A DNA stretch of 25,478 nt. Origin: an uncultured Bacilli bacterium (GTDB taxonomy: Bacteria; Bacillota_I; Bacilli_A; RF39; UBA660). The stretch covers positions 1 to 25,478 of the forward strand of contig CAOLUI010000014.1 in NCBI GenBank assembly GCA_948479395.1. The letters are read 5' to 3'. The first letter of the stretch is position 1. Each line of letters starts with the position of its first letter. Positions 1-7,408 of the stretch are shown here, piece by piece. The notes beneath the pieces were generated by a model. The model worked only from the letters and a program-made list of their open reading frames with translations, made no database searches and had not been told where the DNA came from. The position numbers were made by a program, and so were the translations under genes.

Positions 1-1
1 T

Positions 2-699
2 TATGTAAATTATAATTGCACCGATCTAAATAATGAAAATACTTGTGAAAAATGGCGAATAATAGGAGTGATGAAAGAAATAGAGAATGTGTATGGAACT
101 AAGGCAGATCAAATTAAGTTAATAAGAAATGAAAGTATAGGATTATATTCGTGGGATAATACGGGTAGTGATGGAAGTAATGACTGGAGTGATAGCGCTT
201 TACAAAAAGTTTTAAATAGAGCATACTGGGATAGAACAAAAGGAAATTGTCCAAGCGGAAGTAATGGCGCAACAAAAATATGTGATTTTAGTTCTATAGG
301 TTTGACTCCTAGTGCAAGATATCTGACAAATAGAACTGAAGTATGGAATTTAGGTGGAAGCGATTCAAGTTCTAAATTAGCTAGGGAATTTTATGAACTG
401 GAAAGAGGAAGTACCGTATATGAAGGAAGACCTACAACATGGACAGGGAAAGTAGGATTATGTTAAGTGACTGTAACGAGAATGACTGGTTGGCTAAGAA
501 AGATGGTTATTCCCATTGGACATTAATGCCGAGATCTTCTAATAATTATGACGCTTTTTATTTATATCCCAATAATATTGTAGGTAATAAATCAAATATA
601 CTTGCTGCAGTGCGTCCGTCTGTATATTTAAATCCAAATGTAGAAATAATGAGTGGATCAGGGATGTCTTCTTCACCAATAATATTAAAAGTTAGTTAA
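2..699 (+). pseudogene. Surface/prepilin-like protein C-terminal region, frameshifted, 5' end outside window
   Basis: The reading frame is open from base 2, so this is the tail of a gene that begins before the window; the GTG at 68 and ATG at 71 are internal. The first frame reads ENTCEKWRIIGVM, then LIRNESIG, then RPTTWTGKVGLC, and stops at 464-466. A second frame overlapping from about 439 continues the same kind of protein (NENDWLAKKDGYSHWTL, then VRPSVYLNPNVEI) and stops at 697-699. As I recall it, this resembles the DUF6273-type extracellular domain often attached to prepilin-like N-termini in uncultured Bacilli. Members I remember have about 25-30 more residues between GL(M) and the DCxxNDWL motif, so a deletion that also shifted the frame is the simplest reading. 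The domain name is from memory. Confidence 0.6.
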
Positions 700-800
700 A
701 TTATAGATTATGGATATAATATAAATATCGAAGTAATTTTTTTAAATTCAAAATATGAATAATAGTTCAAGTATTTCTTCATTTATTTTAAAATAGTAAT

Positions 801-857
801 AAAAAAACTCTTAATAATGATGTTTTATTAAATACATCTTTTTAAGAGTTTTTTATT
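801..857. terminator. Bidirectional intrinsic terminator
   Basis: A long stem pairs AAAAAACTCTTAA with TTAAGAGTTTTTT, with inner GATGT/ACATC pairing and U-runs on both strands. It lies between two convergent genes. The stop codon of the RNase J gene (853-855) sits inside the T-run, so the stem follows immediately after it. Confidence 0.85.
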
Positions 858-2526
858 TTTCTTTTACTTCCATAATTACAGGTAAAATAATGGGGTGTCT
901 TCCTGTAAGTTCATTAATATAAGGGTGTAATTCTAAGATGATTTGATTTTTTAAATCAGTATAGTTATAATTTCCTTTTTCTAGAGTGTTGTTTACTATA
1001 TAAGTTACTTTTCTTTCGATTTTATTTATTAAGCCACTATTTTCATTGACCATAATAAATCCTCTGGTAGTAACATTTGGTTTAATTAATAATTTTTTAG
1101 TAAAGGGATTAATGTTTAAAATAACTAGAAGAATACCATCATTACTCATTAATTTCCTGTCTTTTATGACAACCGATCCAATATCTCCGATTCGAGAACC
1201 GTCAACATAAACATCGCCCGCTTGAACTGAGTTTCCAATATGAGCTCCATTTTTGTCTAAAATAACAGAATCACCATTTTTACAAATAAATATTTTTTCT
1301 TTAGGGATATCGCACATTTTTCCTAGATCAGCATGTTTTTTTAACATACGATATTCTCCATGACAAGGCATAAAATACTCAGGATTAATTAAACGTAACA
1401 TTAATTTTTGTTCTTCTTGTTTACCGTGACCAGAGGCATGGATATCACTAAATTCACTGTTTGTAAATACTTGAACTCCTTTTAAATAAAGTTTATTAAT
1501 AATGCGATTGACACTATTAGCATTACCAGGAATGGGATTAGAGGAAAATACTACAAGATCATCGGGCATAAGGGTTATTTGTTTATGAACACCATTAGCA
1601 ATTCTAGATAGAGCTGCAAGAGGTTCACCTTGGGAACCAGTACATAAAATACATACTTCATTTTTCTTTAGTGATTTAGCTTTGTTATAATCAATTATAA
1701 TAGTTTTGTCTTCAATTAAACCATTGTTTATAGCCAGTTCAATTGTTGTTTCCATACTACGACCAAAAACAACTATTTTTCGATTATGTTTTTTACAAGT
1801 TTCAACAATGTGCTTAATACGATAAATATTAGAGGCAAAAGTTGCAATAATAATACGAGCAGGATGTTTGTTAATAATACTTTCTAAAGCTTCGTCTACA
1901 TTACTTTCACTAGTAGAGAATCCTGGAGATAAAGCATTTGTGCTATCACTCATTAATATTTTAACCCCACGTTTACTAATTTCAGCCATTTTGTGTAGGT
2001 CAGCTACTGGTCCAATAGGGGTTAAGTCGAATTTAAAGTCTCCTGTTTCAAAAATAGTACCATTAGGTGTATGAATAGCAATAGCATAAGAATCAGGAAT
2101 GGAATGAGTTGTATTAACAAATTCTATTTCAAAATATTTGGATTTTATTTTAGAAGTGCTATCAATAATTTCTAGTTCTTGATATTTAAGATTATGATCA
2201 ATTAATTTTTTATTAATTAAATCAGCTGCTATTTTAGGGGCATATATTTTAGGTATTTTTATGGTTTGTAAAAGATAGGGAATACCTCCAATATGATCTT
2301 CATGTCCATGAGTTATAATTAAGCCAATAATTTTTTCTTCATTTTGTTTTAAATAAGTAACATCTTGAATTACAGCATCTACTCCTAATAAATCTTCAGT
2401 GGGAAACATAACACCAGCATCAATAATTAATATTTCATTTTTATGGGTAATAACATACATGTTTTTCCCAACTTCGCCTAAACCACCTAGGGCGATAATA
2501 GACGTACTTGTATTATCTTCTTTCAT
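853..2526 (-). CDS. rnj: Ribonuclease J
   Basis: A 557-residue metallo-beta-lactamase/beta-CASP ribonuclease, the usual RNase J length. The signature HGHEDHIGG lies at residues 73-81 and binds the two catalytic zinc ions. Further family motifs are GDFKFDLTPIGP, SDSTNA and, near the C-terminal part of the core, HASGHG and PCHGEYRM. RNase J combines endonuclease and 5'-3' exonuclease activity and acts in mRNA decay and rRNA maturation in Gram-positive bacteria. The ATG at 2526 is preceded on the minus strand by GAAAGGAA at a good distance. It has its own promoter (2576-2604) and a terminator abutting its stop. J1 and J2 cannot be separated by eye, so I give only the generic symbol. Confidence 0.96.
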   Translation of the reverse strand: MKEDNTSTSIIALGGLGEVGKNMYVITHKNEILIIDAGVMFPTEDLLGVDAVIQDVTYLKQNEEKIIGLIITHGHEDHIGGIPYLLQTIKIPKIYAPKIAADLINKKLIDHNLKYQELEIIDSTSKIKSKYFEIEFVNTTHSIPDSYAIAIHTPNGTIFETGDFKFDLTPIGPVADLHKMAEISKRGVKILMSDSTNALSPGFSTSESNVDEALESIINKHPARIIIATFASNIYRIKHIVETCKKHNRKIVVFGRSMETTIELAINNGLIEDKTIIIDYNKAKSLKKNEVCILCTGSQGEPLAALSRIANGVHKQITLMPDDLVVFSSNPIPGNANSVNRIINKLYLKGVQVFTNSEFSDIHASGHGKQEEQKLMLRLINPEYFMPCHGEYRMLKKHADLGKMCDIPKEKIFICKNGDSVILDKNGAHIGNSVQAGDVYVDGSRIGDIGSVVIKDRKLMSNDGILLVILNINPFTKKLLIKPNVTTRGFIMVNENSGLINKIERKVTYIVNNTLEKGNYNYTDLKNQIILELHPYINELTGRHPIILPVIMEVKEK

Positions 2527-2575
2527 ATAAAAATTCCTTTCAAAATAAAAAAATTAAAGTTTTTTCTTGTCATTA

Positions 2576-2604
2576 ATTATAACGCAAATATGTTGGTTTG
2601 TCTA
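2576..2604 (-). promoter_or_regulatory. Sigma-A promoter for the RNase J gene
   Basis: On the minus strand TAGACA (plus 2599-2604) is followed after exactly 17 bases by TATAAT (plus 2576-2581). It overlaps the divergent promoter of the prepilin-like gene. Confidence 0.75.
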
Positions 2605-2621
2605 CTCTTATGTGATATAAT
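2593..2621 (+). promoter_or_regulatory. Sigma-A extended -10 promoter for the prepilin-like gene
   Basis: TTGGTT (2593-2598), a 17-base spacer and TGATATAAT with TATAAT at 2616-2621. It shares bases with the divergent RNase J promoter, so both cannot easily be occupied at once. Confidence 0.7.
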
Positions 2622-2643
2622 CTTAAGTAGTGGGTGAATAGAA

Positions 2644-3072
2644 ATGATACAAAAAAAGAATGGATTTACATTGGTAGAATTATTAGCAGTTATTGTAATT
2701 TTAGCAGTTATTATTTTAATTGGCGGAACTAGTACAATGGGTATTATTAATAAAGCACGAAAAAGTAGTGCTCTGGAAATGAGAAAAAATTTAGCTGATG
2801 CTGCACTTACTTATGTTTTTGATAAATCAATTAAATTGCCGAAATGTGAAGAGGAGTTTTCCAGAAGAGTAGAATCAGGTCATGAAGAAATTTTAGAATC
2901 TCAAGTGGGAAGTTGTGCTGTAAAAATAAGTGGGTATGATTTAAAAAGAGAGGGTTATTTTGACGATGATAAAAATGCTTGTACAAGAGATAATGTAATA
3001 GTATATCGATATAATAGTGAAGGAAATAGTGAATATCGTACTTATGTTAATAATGATGCTTGTACTCATTAG
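2644..3072 (+). CDS. Type IV prepilin-like protein
   Basis: A 142-residue protein with a classical prepilin N-terminus: short basic leader MIQKKNG, predicted cleavage after G7, then FTLVELLAVIVIL with Glu at mature position 5. The hydrophobic helix covers about residues 8-28. The rest is a small soluble domain with several cysteines (CEEEF, GSCAVK, NACT, DACTH), compatible with disulphide bonds outside the cell. A prepilin peptidase should process it, but neither a peptidase nor an assembly ATPase is in this window. GGTGA precedes the ATG. It is transcribed away from the RNase J gene, and ftsY follows 14 bases after its stop, so the two are probably cotranscribed. The class is clear; the function (pilus, competence pseudopilus or other) is not. 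Confidence 0.85.
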   Translation: MIQKKNGFTLVELLAVIVILAVIILIGGTSTMGIINKARKSSALEMRKNLADAALTYVFDKSIKLPKCEEEFSRRVESGHEEILESQVGSCAVKISGYDLKREGYFDDDKNACTRDNVIVYRYNSEGNSEYRTYVNNDACTH

Positions 3073-3086
3073 AAAGGAGATTTTTT

Positions 3087-4073
3087 ATGGGAATTTTTGA
3101 TAAATTAAAGAATATTGTCAGAAAAAAAGAAGATAGTAGAGAAAATAAAGAAATTGAAGAAATTTATGATAAAGGGTTAAAGAAAACAAGAGAAGAATTT
3201 GTATCTAAGTTAAGTATGTTAGGAATTAAATATACAAAAATAGATGATACGTATTTTGATGAATTAGAAGAAATTTTAATATCAGCTGATATTGGGGTAA
3301 ATACAGTTATTAGATTTATGGAACGTTTAAAAAAGAGAGTAAAATCGGAAAAAATTGAAGATATAAAAACATTAAATGAGATTATTGTTGATGAATTATT
3401 TATAATTTATGTTAATAATGAATCTTTAACAACTAAAGTGCAAATGAATCAAAATGGACCAACTGTTATTTTAATGGTAGGAGTAAATGGGGTTGGTAAA
3501 ACGACAACTATTGCTAAATTCGCTTTTAAATATAAAAAAATGGGTAAAAAAGTTATGATGATTGCTGGAGATACTTTTCGAGCTGGAGCAGTAGAGCAAT
3601 TGAAAATATGGGCTGATAAGACTGAATCTTTGTTTTATGGACGTGATAAAACCGATCCTGCAGGAGTAATTTATGATGGATTAGAAATAGCCAAAAAAGA
3701 AGAAGTAGATATTGTTTTGATTGATACAGCAGGAAGATTACAAAATAAAGTTAATTTAATGAAAGAATTAGAAAAAATTAAAAAGGTTATTGAGCGAATT
3801 ATAATAGGAGCACCTCATGAAACACTTTTAGTAATTGATGCTTCAACGGGTCAAAATGGAATAATGCAAGCAGAATCTTTTAAAGAAATTACTGATATTA
3901 CAGGAATAGTTTTGACAAAACTTGATGGAACAGCGAAAGGTGGTATAGTTTTAGCAATTAAAGAAAGTGTAAATATTCCAGTGAAGTTTATTGGTTTAGG
4001 AGAGGGAATGAGTGATTTACAAACTTTTGATATAGAAGAATACATATATGGCTTATTTAAGGACATGATATAA
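3087..4073 (+). CDS. ftsY: Signal recognition particle receptor FtsY
   Basis: A 328-residue SRP-family GTPase. A basic, acidic-rich N-terminal segment (MGIFDKLKNIVRKKEDS) leads into the four-helix N domain. The G domain then shows GVNGVGKTTT (P-loop), DTFRAGAVEQL, DTAGR and TKLDGTAKGG, which are diagnostic of FtsY/Ffh. The C-terminal GLGEGMSDLQTFD is the FtsY form, and there is no methionine-rich M domain, which separates it from Ffh. FtsY docks ribosome-SRP complexes at the membrane. AAAGGAG at 3074-3080 fixes the ATG at 3087; an in-frame upstream start at 3060 overlaps the previous gene and lacks a site. ylxM begins immediately after the stop. Confidence 0.97.
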   Translation: MGIFDKLKNIVRKKEDSRENKEIEEIYDKGLKKTREEFVSKLSMLGIKYTKIDDTYFDELEEILISADIGVNTVIRFMERLKKRVKSEKIEDIKTLNEIIVDELFIIYVNNESLTTKVQMNQNGPTVILMVGVNGVGKTTTIAKFAFKYKKMGKKVMMIAGDTFRAGAVEQLKIWADKTESLFYGRDKTDPAGVIYDGLEIAKKEEVDIVLIDTAGRLQNKVNLMKELEKIKKVIERIIIGAPHETLLVIDASTGQNGIMQAESFKEITDITGIVLTKLDGTAKGGIVLAIKESVNIPVKFIGLGEGMSDLQTFDIEEYIYGLFKDMI

Positions 4074-4388
4074 ATGGATGAAACTTTAAAATGTGTTAAA
4101 TTTAATAATCTATTTGATCTTTATGGAAAGATGTTAAACGAAAGAGAAAAAGAAATTTTTAAATTGTTTTATGAAGAAGATTTATCCTTACAAGAAATAG
4201 CTGATTTAAAGAAGGTTAGTAAAAGTGCGGTAGGTAAAACAATTCAGGTTGTTAATAAAAAATTAGAAAATTATGAAAGTAAATTGGGTTTTTTAGATAA
4301 GTTTGACAAGTTAGAAAAAGTTATTGAATGTCTAAAAGATGAAAATTTACGTAAAAAAATTACAAAAATTATGGAAAATGAGTTATAA
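4074..4388 (+). CDS. ylxM: SRP-associated helix-turn-helix protein YlxM
   Basis: A 104-residue protein of the YlxM/p13 family. The segment NEREKEIFKLFYEEDLSLQE is followed by a sigma-factor region-4-like helix-turn-helix (IADLKKVSKSAVGKTIQ) and a C-terminal coiled segment rich in Leu, Lys and Glu. The family normally lies beside ffh and ftsY and modulates the SRP GTPases. Its ATG directly follows the ftsY stop, so translation is probably coupled. ffh does not follow directly: about 1.7 kb of surface-protein DNA separates them. Confidence 0.92.
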   Translation: MDETLKCVKFNNLFDLYGKMLNEREKEIFKLFYEEDLSLQEIADLKKVSKSAVGKTIQVVNKKLENYESKLGFLDKFDKLEKVIECLKDENLRKKITKIMENEL

Positions 4389-4389
4389 T
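4384..4389 (+). promoter_or_regulatory. -10 box of a probable promoter for the Cys-repeat surface protein
   Basis: A perfect TATAAT overlaps the stop codon of ylxM. No good -35 element lies at 17-18 bases upstream (only TTACAA at 4360-4365), so this is a tentative call. Confidence 0.4.
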
Positions 4390-4420
4390 ATAAGCAAATG
4401 AGAAAGTTGTGGTGTTATTT

Positions 4421-5746
4421 ATGAAAAAAATCAAGAAAATATTTTTGGTCTTATTGATGGTTATGACTTTAGTTGGAACTAGGGAAAATGTATCAGCTGT
4501 TAGTTTTGGAACGCCAGATCCTGAATGTACACAAAATGGAAATGAAATGGTATGTAAAATAAATTTAATTGTAAATGAGAAGGTGGAAGGGTATAATACT
4601 GCTTCAATAAATTTTGAAATAATTAACTTAAAAGTATTATCATTTACTCCAGAAAAATCATGGTTTGTTGATAGTAGTTCAACATCGGGGAATAGAAATA
4701 GTTATGTTATTAAAACGACTAAAACAACTTTAGAGGCTGGAACCCATACTTTGGCGACTGTTAAATTATCTAAAAAAGATATGTTAGTAGCATGTGATTT
4801 TTCATTGTCTCCAATTTTTCCAAATAAAGAAGAACGTAGCTGTTCAATATATCAAGGTGTTTATTATGGAAAAGACGGAAATGTTGTTAGTGCAGTTGAA
4901 TATGATAAGCAATGTAATAGACATGTATGTGAAAAGTTATCAGATGGAACTTATTTTGGAAAGAATGGAACTATTGTAGATGAGGCTACTTATAGAAGTG
5001 AATGTGGACATGTATGTGAATATTATGATGGCAAATATTATGGCAAAAACGGCATGGAAGTTAATCAAAGCATTTTTAATCAAGAATGTAGTCCAAAGTG
5101 TAAATTTGAAAATGGCAAATATTATGGGCAAAATGGTGATTTAGTAAGTGAGTTAGAATATCAAAAGCAATGTGGAAATAATGTTTGTTCAATATTATCA
5201 GATGGAACTATTTATGGAAAAGATGGAAAAGTAGTAGATGCTTTAACTTATCAAAAACAATGTGGAAATAATGTTTGTTCAATATTATCAGACGGAACTA
5301 TTTATGGAAAAGATGGAAAAGTAGTAGATCAAGCAACTTTTGATAAAGAATGTAAGGATCCTAAATATTGTAAAATTGAAAATGGTAAATATTATGATCG
5401 AAGTGGAAAAGAAGTAGATAAGTTAGAATATCAAATTCAATGTGAAAAACATGTTTGTGAACAAATTGAAAATAATTTTTTTGATAAAAATGGTGATTTG
5501 GTAAGTGAAGAAGAATATAAAAAACAATGTAGCAACGTAGAAAAAGTTATATGTAAAGTAGTAGATGGTATTTATTATGGAAAAGATGGAAAGCAAATAA
5601 ATAAAGAACAATATGATAAAGAGTGTAATGGAGTTATTGATAATCCTAAAACAGGAGCTTTTGTTCCATTGTTTATAATTGTTGGTTCAGGATTATTAGG
5701 ATATGGAATTTTCTATTATACTAAAAAACATAATCGTTTTATTTAA
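4421..5746 (+). CDS. Secreted Cys-repeat surface protein with sortase-like NPKTG anchor
   Basis: A 441-residue exported protein. It has a signal peptide (MKKIKKIFLVLLMVMTLVG, probable cleavage after NVSA), then an N-terminal domain of about 110 residues with two cysteine pairs. Nine repeats of about 28-32 residues follow, with the pattern C...DGxYYGKxGxxV....Y..QC. The C-terminus is NPKTG, a hydrophobic helix (AFVPLFIIVGSGLLGYGIFY) and the basic tail KKHNRF, which is a wall-sorting signal layout. Each repeat carries two cysteines, so the array could form a rigid disulphide-bonded stalk or bind metal; both are inference. GTGGTG seven bases before 4421 supports this ATG over a GTG at 4409. Repeats 5 and 6 are nearly identical at DNA level, showing recent duplication. 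Function unknown; the gene sits between ylxM and ffh. Confidence 0.85.
   Translation: MKKIKKIFLVLLMVMTLVGTRENVSAVSFGTPDPECTQNGNEMVCKINLIVNEKVEGYNTASINFEIINLKVLSFTPEKSWFVDSSSTSGNRNSYVIKTTKTTLEAGTHTLATVKLSKKDMLVACDFSLSPIFPNKEERSCSIYQGVYYGKDGNVVSAVEYDKQCNRHVCEKLSDGTYFGKNGTIVDEATYRSECGHVCEYYDGKYYGKNGMEVNQSIFNQECSPKCKFENGKYYGQNGDLVSELEYQKQCGNNVCSILSDGTIYGKDGKVVDALTYQKQCGNNVCSILSDGTIYGKDGKVVDQATFDKECKDPKYCKIENGKYYDRSGKEVDKLEYQIQCEKHVCEQIENNFFDKNGDLVSEEEYKKQCSNVEKVICKVVDGIYYGKDGKQINKEQYDKECNGVIDNPKTGAFVPLFIIVGSGLLGYGIFYYTKKHNRFI
4841..5626 (+). repeat. Nine-unit Cys-x-DG-YYGK-G protein repeat array
   Basis: The units begin at cysteines in CSIYQG, CEKLSDG, CEYYDG, CKFENG, CSILSDG, CSILSDG, CKIENG, CEQIENN and CKVVDG. 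Each unit ends in QC, EC or KQC about 27 residues later. Unit 8 lacks the usual YYG (it reads NFFDKNG). Confidence 0.85.
5159..5329 (+). repeat. Near-identical 90-bp tandem duplication inside the repeat array
   Basis: Bases 5159-5239 recur at 5249-5329 with a 90-base period and only about two silent differences (aag/aaa and gat/gac). This is far closer than the other units and points to a recent slippage or recombination event. Confidence 0.85.
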
Positions 5747-5762
5747 TAGTTTAATTATGATA

Positions 5763-5798
5763 GTAGATTACTTAAAAATATGAGTATCTACTTTTTTA
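5763..5798 (+). terminator. Intrinsic terminator after the surface-protein gene
   Basis: GTAGATTACT pairs with AGTATCTAC (one bulged T), followed by TTTTTT. Confidence 0.75.
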
Positions 5799-5812
5799 CT
5801 GCATTAATGTCT

Positions 5813-5829
5813 GGGGGGGGGGTTATAAT
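5813..5829 (+). repeat. G10 homopolymer abutting a TATAAT -10 box
   Basis: Ten consecutive G (5813-5822) stand out in this AT-rich DNA and lie directly before TTATAAT (-10 at 5824-5829). At the present length the -35 position (5801-5806, GCATTA) is poor. Changes in G number would move sequences near 5797-5802 toward or away from optimal spacing, as in phase-variable promoters. A site AAGGAG lies about 20 bases downstream. Phase variation is inference. Confidence 0.5.
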
Positions 5830-5847
5830 AAGTTATATAAATAATAA

Positions 5848-6012
5848 GGAGTATATAATGATTACAGTGTCTTATATGTATATTCTGGGTATGTGTCTAA
5901 CGCTTATGCATATGGTGTTAGTCCAGTGCAACCATCGGTATATTTAGAATCGAATATAGTAATTAAGAGTGGAGGAGTAGGTTCTAATACTTCACCATTT
6001 GTGTTGAAATAG
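5848..6012 (+). pseudogene. Decayed C-terminal fragment of a DUF6273-like surface protein
   Basis: One frame without a start codon reads SGYVSNAYAYGVSPVQPSVY, then LESNIVIKSG, and ends SPFVLK plus stop at 6010-6012. It parallels the tail of the broken gene at 2-699: both share PSVYLxxN(V/I)xIxSG and end in SPxxLK. The ATG at 5858 with a good ribosome site is in another frame and stops after 29 codons. The N-terminal body is missing. Confidence 0.65.
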
Positions 6013-6037
6013 ATTATTATTTTATGTTAAAGAAGTT

Positions 6038-6066
6038 TTGAAAAAAATTTCTTTTTTTTGTATAAT
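6038..6066 (+). promoter_or_regulatory. Sigma-A promoter for ffh
   Basis: TTGAAA (6038-6043), a 17-base spacer and TATAAT (6061-6066), 23 bases before the ffh start. Confidence 0.85.
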
Positions 6067-6089
6067 TATTTTAGAAAAGGTGATACATT

Positions 6090-7397
6090 ATGTTTGAATA
6101 TATGGGAGATCGACTTAGTAGTGCCATAAGGAATATTAGAGGCATGGGTCGTATTACTGAAGAAAATATAGGTGATGCTTTAAGAGAAATTAGAATGGCT
6201 CTTTTGGAAGCAGATGTTAATTATACTGTAGTAAAGGAATTTATTGCAAGTGTTAAAGAAAAAGCTTTAGGAGAAAATGTGGAAAAAAGTTTAAAACCAG
6301 ATGAGCTTTTTATAAAAATTGTGAAAGATGAATTAGTTTCTTTGCTTGGAGGAGATTATGTTCCTTTAGAAACAAGTAAAAGTCCGACTATTTTAATGTT
6401 AGTAGGACTACAAGGAAGTGGAAAAACAACAACGGCAGGAAAGCTAGCAAATTATTTACGAAAAAAACATAATAAAAAACCATTGTTAGTTGCTTGTGAT
6501 ATTTATCGACCAGCGGCAATTGAACAATTACAAACATTAGGGCGCGAATTAAATATTGAAGTTTTTACAAAAGGAAAAGAAAATCCTGTAAAAATTGTTA
6601 ATGAAGCTCTTGTTTATGCGAAAGAAAATAAAAATGATTATATTATTATAGATACTGCAGGACGGCTTCAAATTGATAAAGAATTAATGCAAGAATTAAA
6701 AGATATTTCGGAAAATATTAGACCTCATGAAACTATTTTAGTTGTTGATGCAATGATGGGTCAAGATGCTATAAATGTTATTACTGGATTTAATGAAGCT
6801 TTAAATTTATCTGGTTCTATTTTAACAAAATTAGATGGTAATACAAAAGGCGGAGTAGCTTTATCTATTCGACATTTAACAAAAATTCCAATTAAATTTG
6901 TTGGAGATAGTGAAAAGTTAGATGGGCTTAGTGAGTTTTATCCTGAACGAATGGCTAATCGAATTTTAGATATGGGAGATATTTTGTCAATAGCTGATAA
7001 AGTAGAGAATATAATTAGTGAAGATGAGGCTAAAGATACAGCTCGAAAAATGAAAAAAGGAACTTTTGATTTAGAAGATTTTTTAACAACTTTAAAACAA
7101 ATAAAAAAACTAGGACCTTTAGAAAATATTTTAAAAATGTTGCCTGGAGCTAGAAAAATGGGTATTAATAATATTAATATTAATCCTAAAGATATGGCTC
7201 ATATTGAGGCGATAATTCTTTCCATGACGGTTTATGAAAGACGCCATCCAGAAATTTTAAAAGCTAGTCGTAAACAAAGAATCGCTAAGGGAAGTGGCCG
7301 AAGTGTGGAAGAAGTAAATCGTTTATTGAAACAATTTGAAGAAATGAAGAAAATGATGAAAATGGTTAGTTCGGGAAATATGAAATTACCTTTTTAA
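6090..7397 (+). CDS. ffh: Signal recognition particle protein Ffh (SRP54)
   Basis: A 435-residue SRP54 homologue of normal length. The N domain begins MFEYMGDRLSSAIRNIRG. The G domain has GLQGSGKTTTAGKLA, DIYRPAAIEQL, DTAGR and TKLDGNTKGG. The C-terminal M domain includes MLPGARKMG, ILSMTVYERRHPEIL and ASRKQRIAKGSG, which form the signal-peptide groove and the SRP RNA binding helix. With 4.5S/6S RNA it targets membrane and secreted proteins to FtsY, which is encoded upstream in this window. AAAAGGTGAT lies five bases before the ATG. It has its own promoter, and fhs follows with 11 bases between, so the two form a small operon. No SRP RNA gene was seen nearby. Confidence 0.97.
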   Translation: MFEYMGDRLSSAIRNIRGMGRITEENIGDALREIRMALLEADVNYTVVKEFIASVKEKALGENVEKSLKPDELFIKIVKDELVSLLGGDYVPLETSKSPTILMLVGLQGSGKTTTAGKLANYLRKKHNKKPLLVACDIYRPAAIEQLQTLGRELNIEVFTKGKENPVKIVNEALVYAKENKNDYIIIDTAGRLQIDKELMQELKDISENIRPHETILVVDAMMGQDAINVITGFNEALNLSGSILTKLDGNTKGGVALSIRHLTKIPIKFVGDSEKLDGLSEFYPERMANRILDMGDILSIADKVENIISEDEAKDTARKMKKGTFDLEDFLTTLKQIKKLGPLENILKMLPGARKMGINNININPKDMAHIEAIILSMTVYERRHPEILKASRKQRIAKGSGRSVEEVNRLLKQFEEMKKMMKMVSSGNMKLPF

Positions 7398-7408
7398 GGA
7401 GGAATTAG

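Larger units (their letters stand above)
5747..6089 (+). other. Gene-poor spacer between the surface protein and ffh
   Basis: In order, this stretch holds the terminator (5763-5798), a G10 run with an adjacent TATAAT (5813-5829), AAGGAG followed by an ATG at 5858 opening only a 29-codon frame, a decayed surface-protein tail (to 6012) and the ffh promoter (6038-6066). No intact gene is visible. Confidence 0.7.

Noticed and set aside
4940..5611. Two minus-strand frames rich in Ile and Phe
   Set aside because: They are shadows of the AT-rich repeat array on the plus strand with no ribosome sites.
4841..5626. CRISPR-like regular repeats
   Set aside because: The spacing is about 90 bases, conservation is at protein level, and the whole region is one open frame.
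5747..6089. SRP RNA gene in the ffh upstream region
   Set aside because: No SRP-like hairpin with a GGAA tetraloop was found in the spacer.
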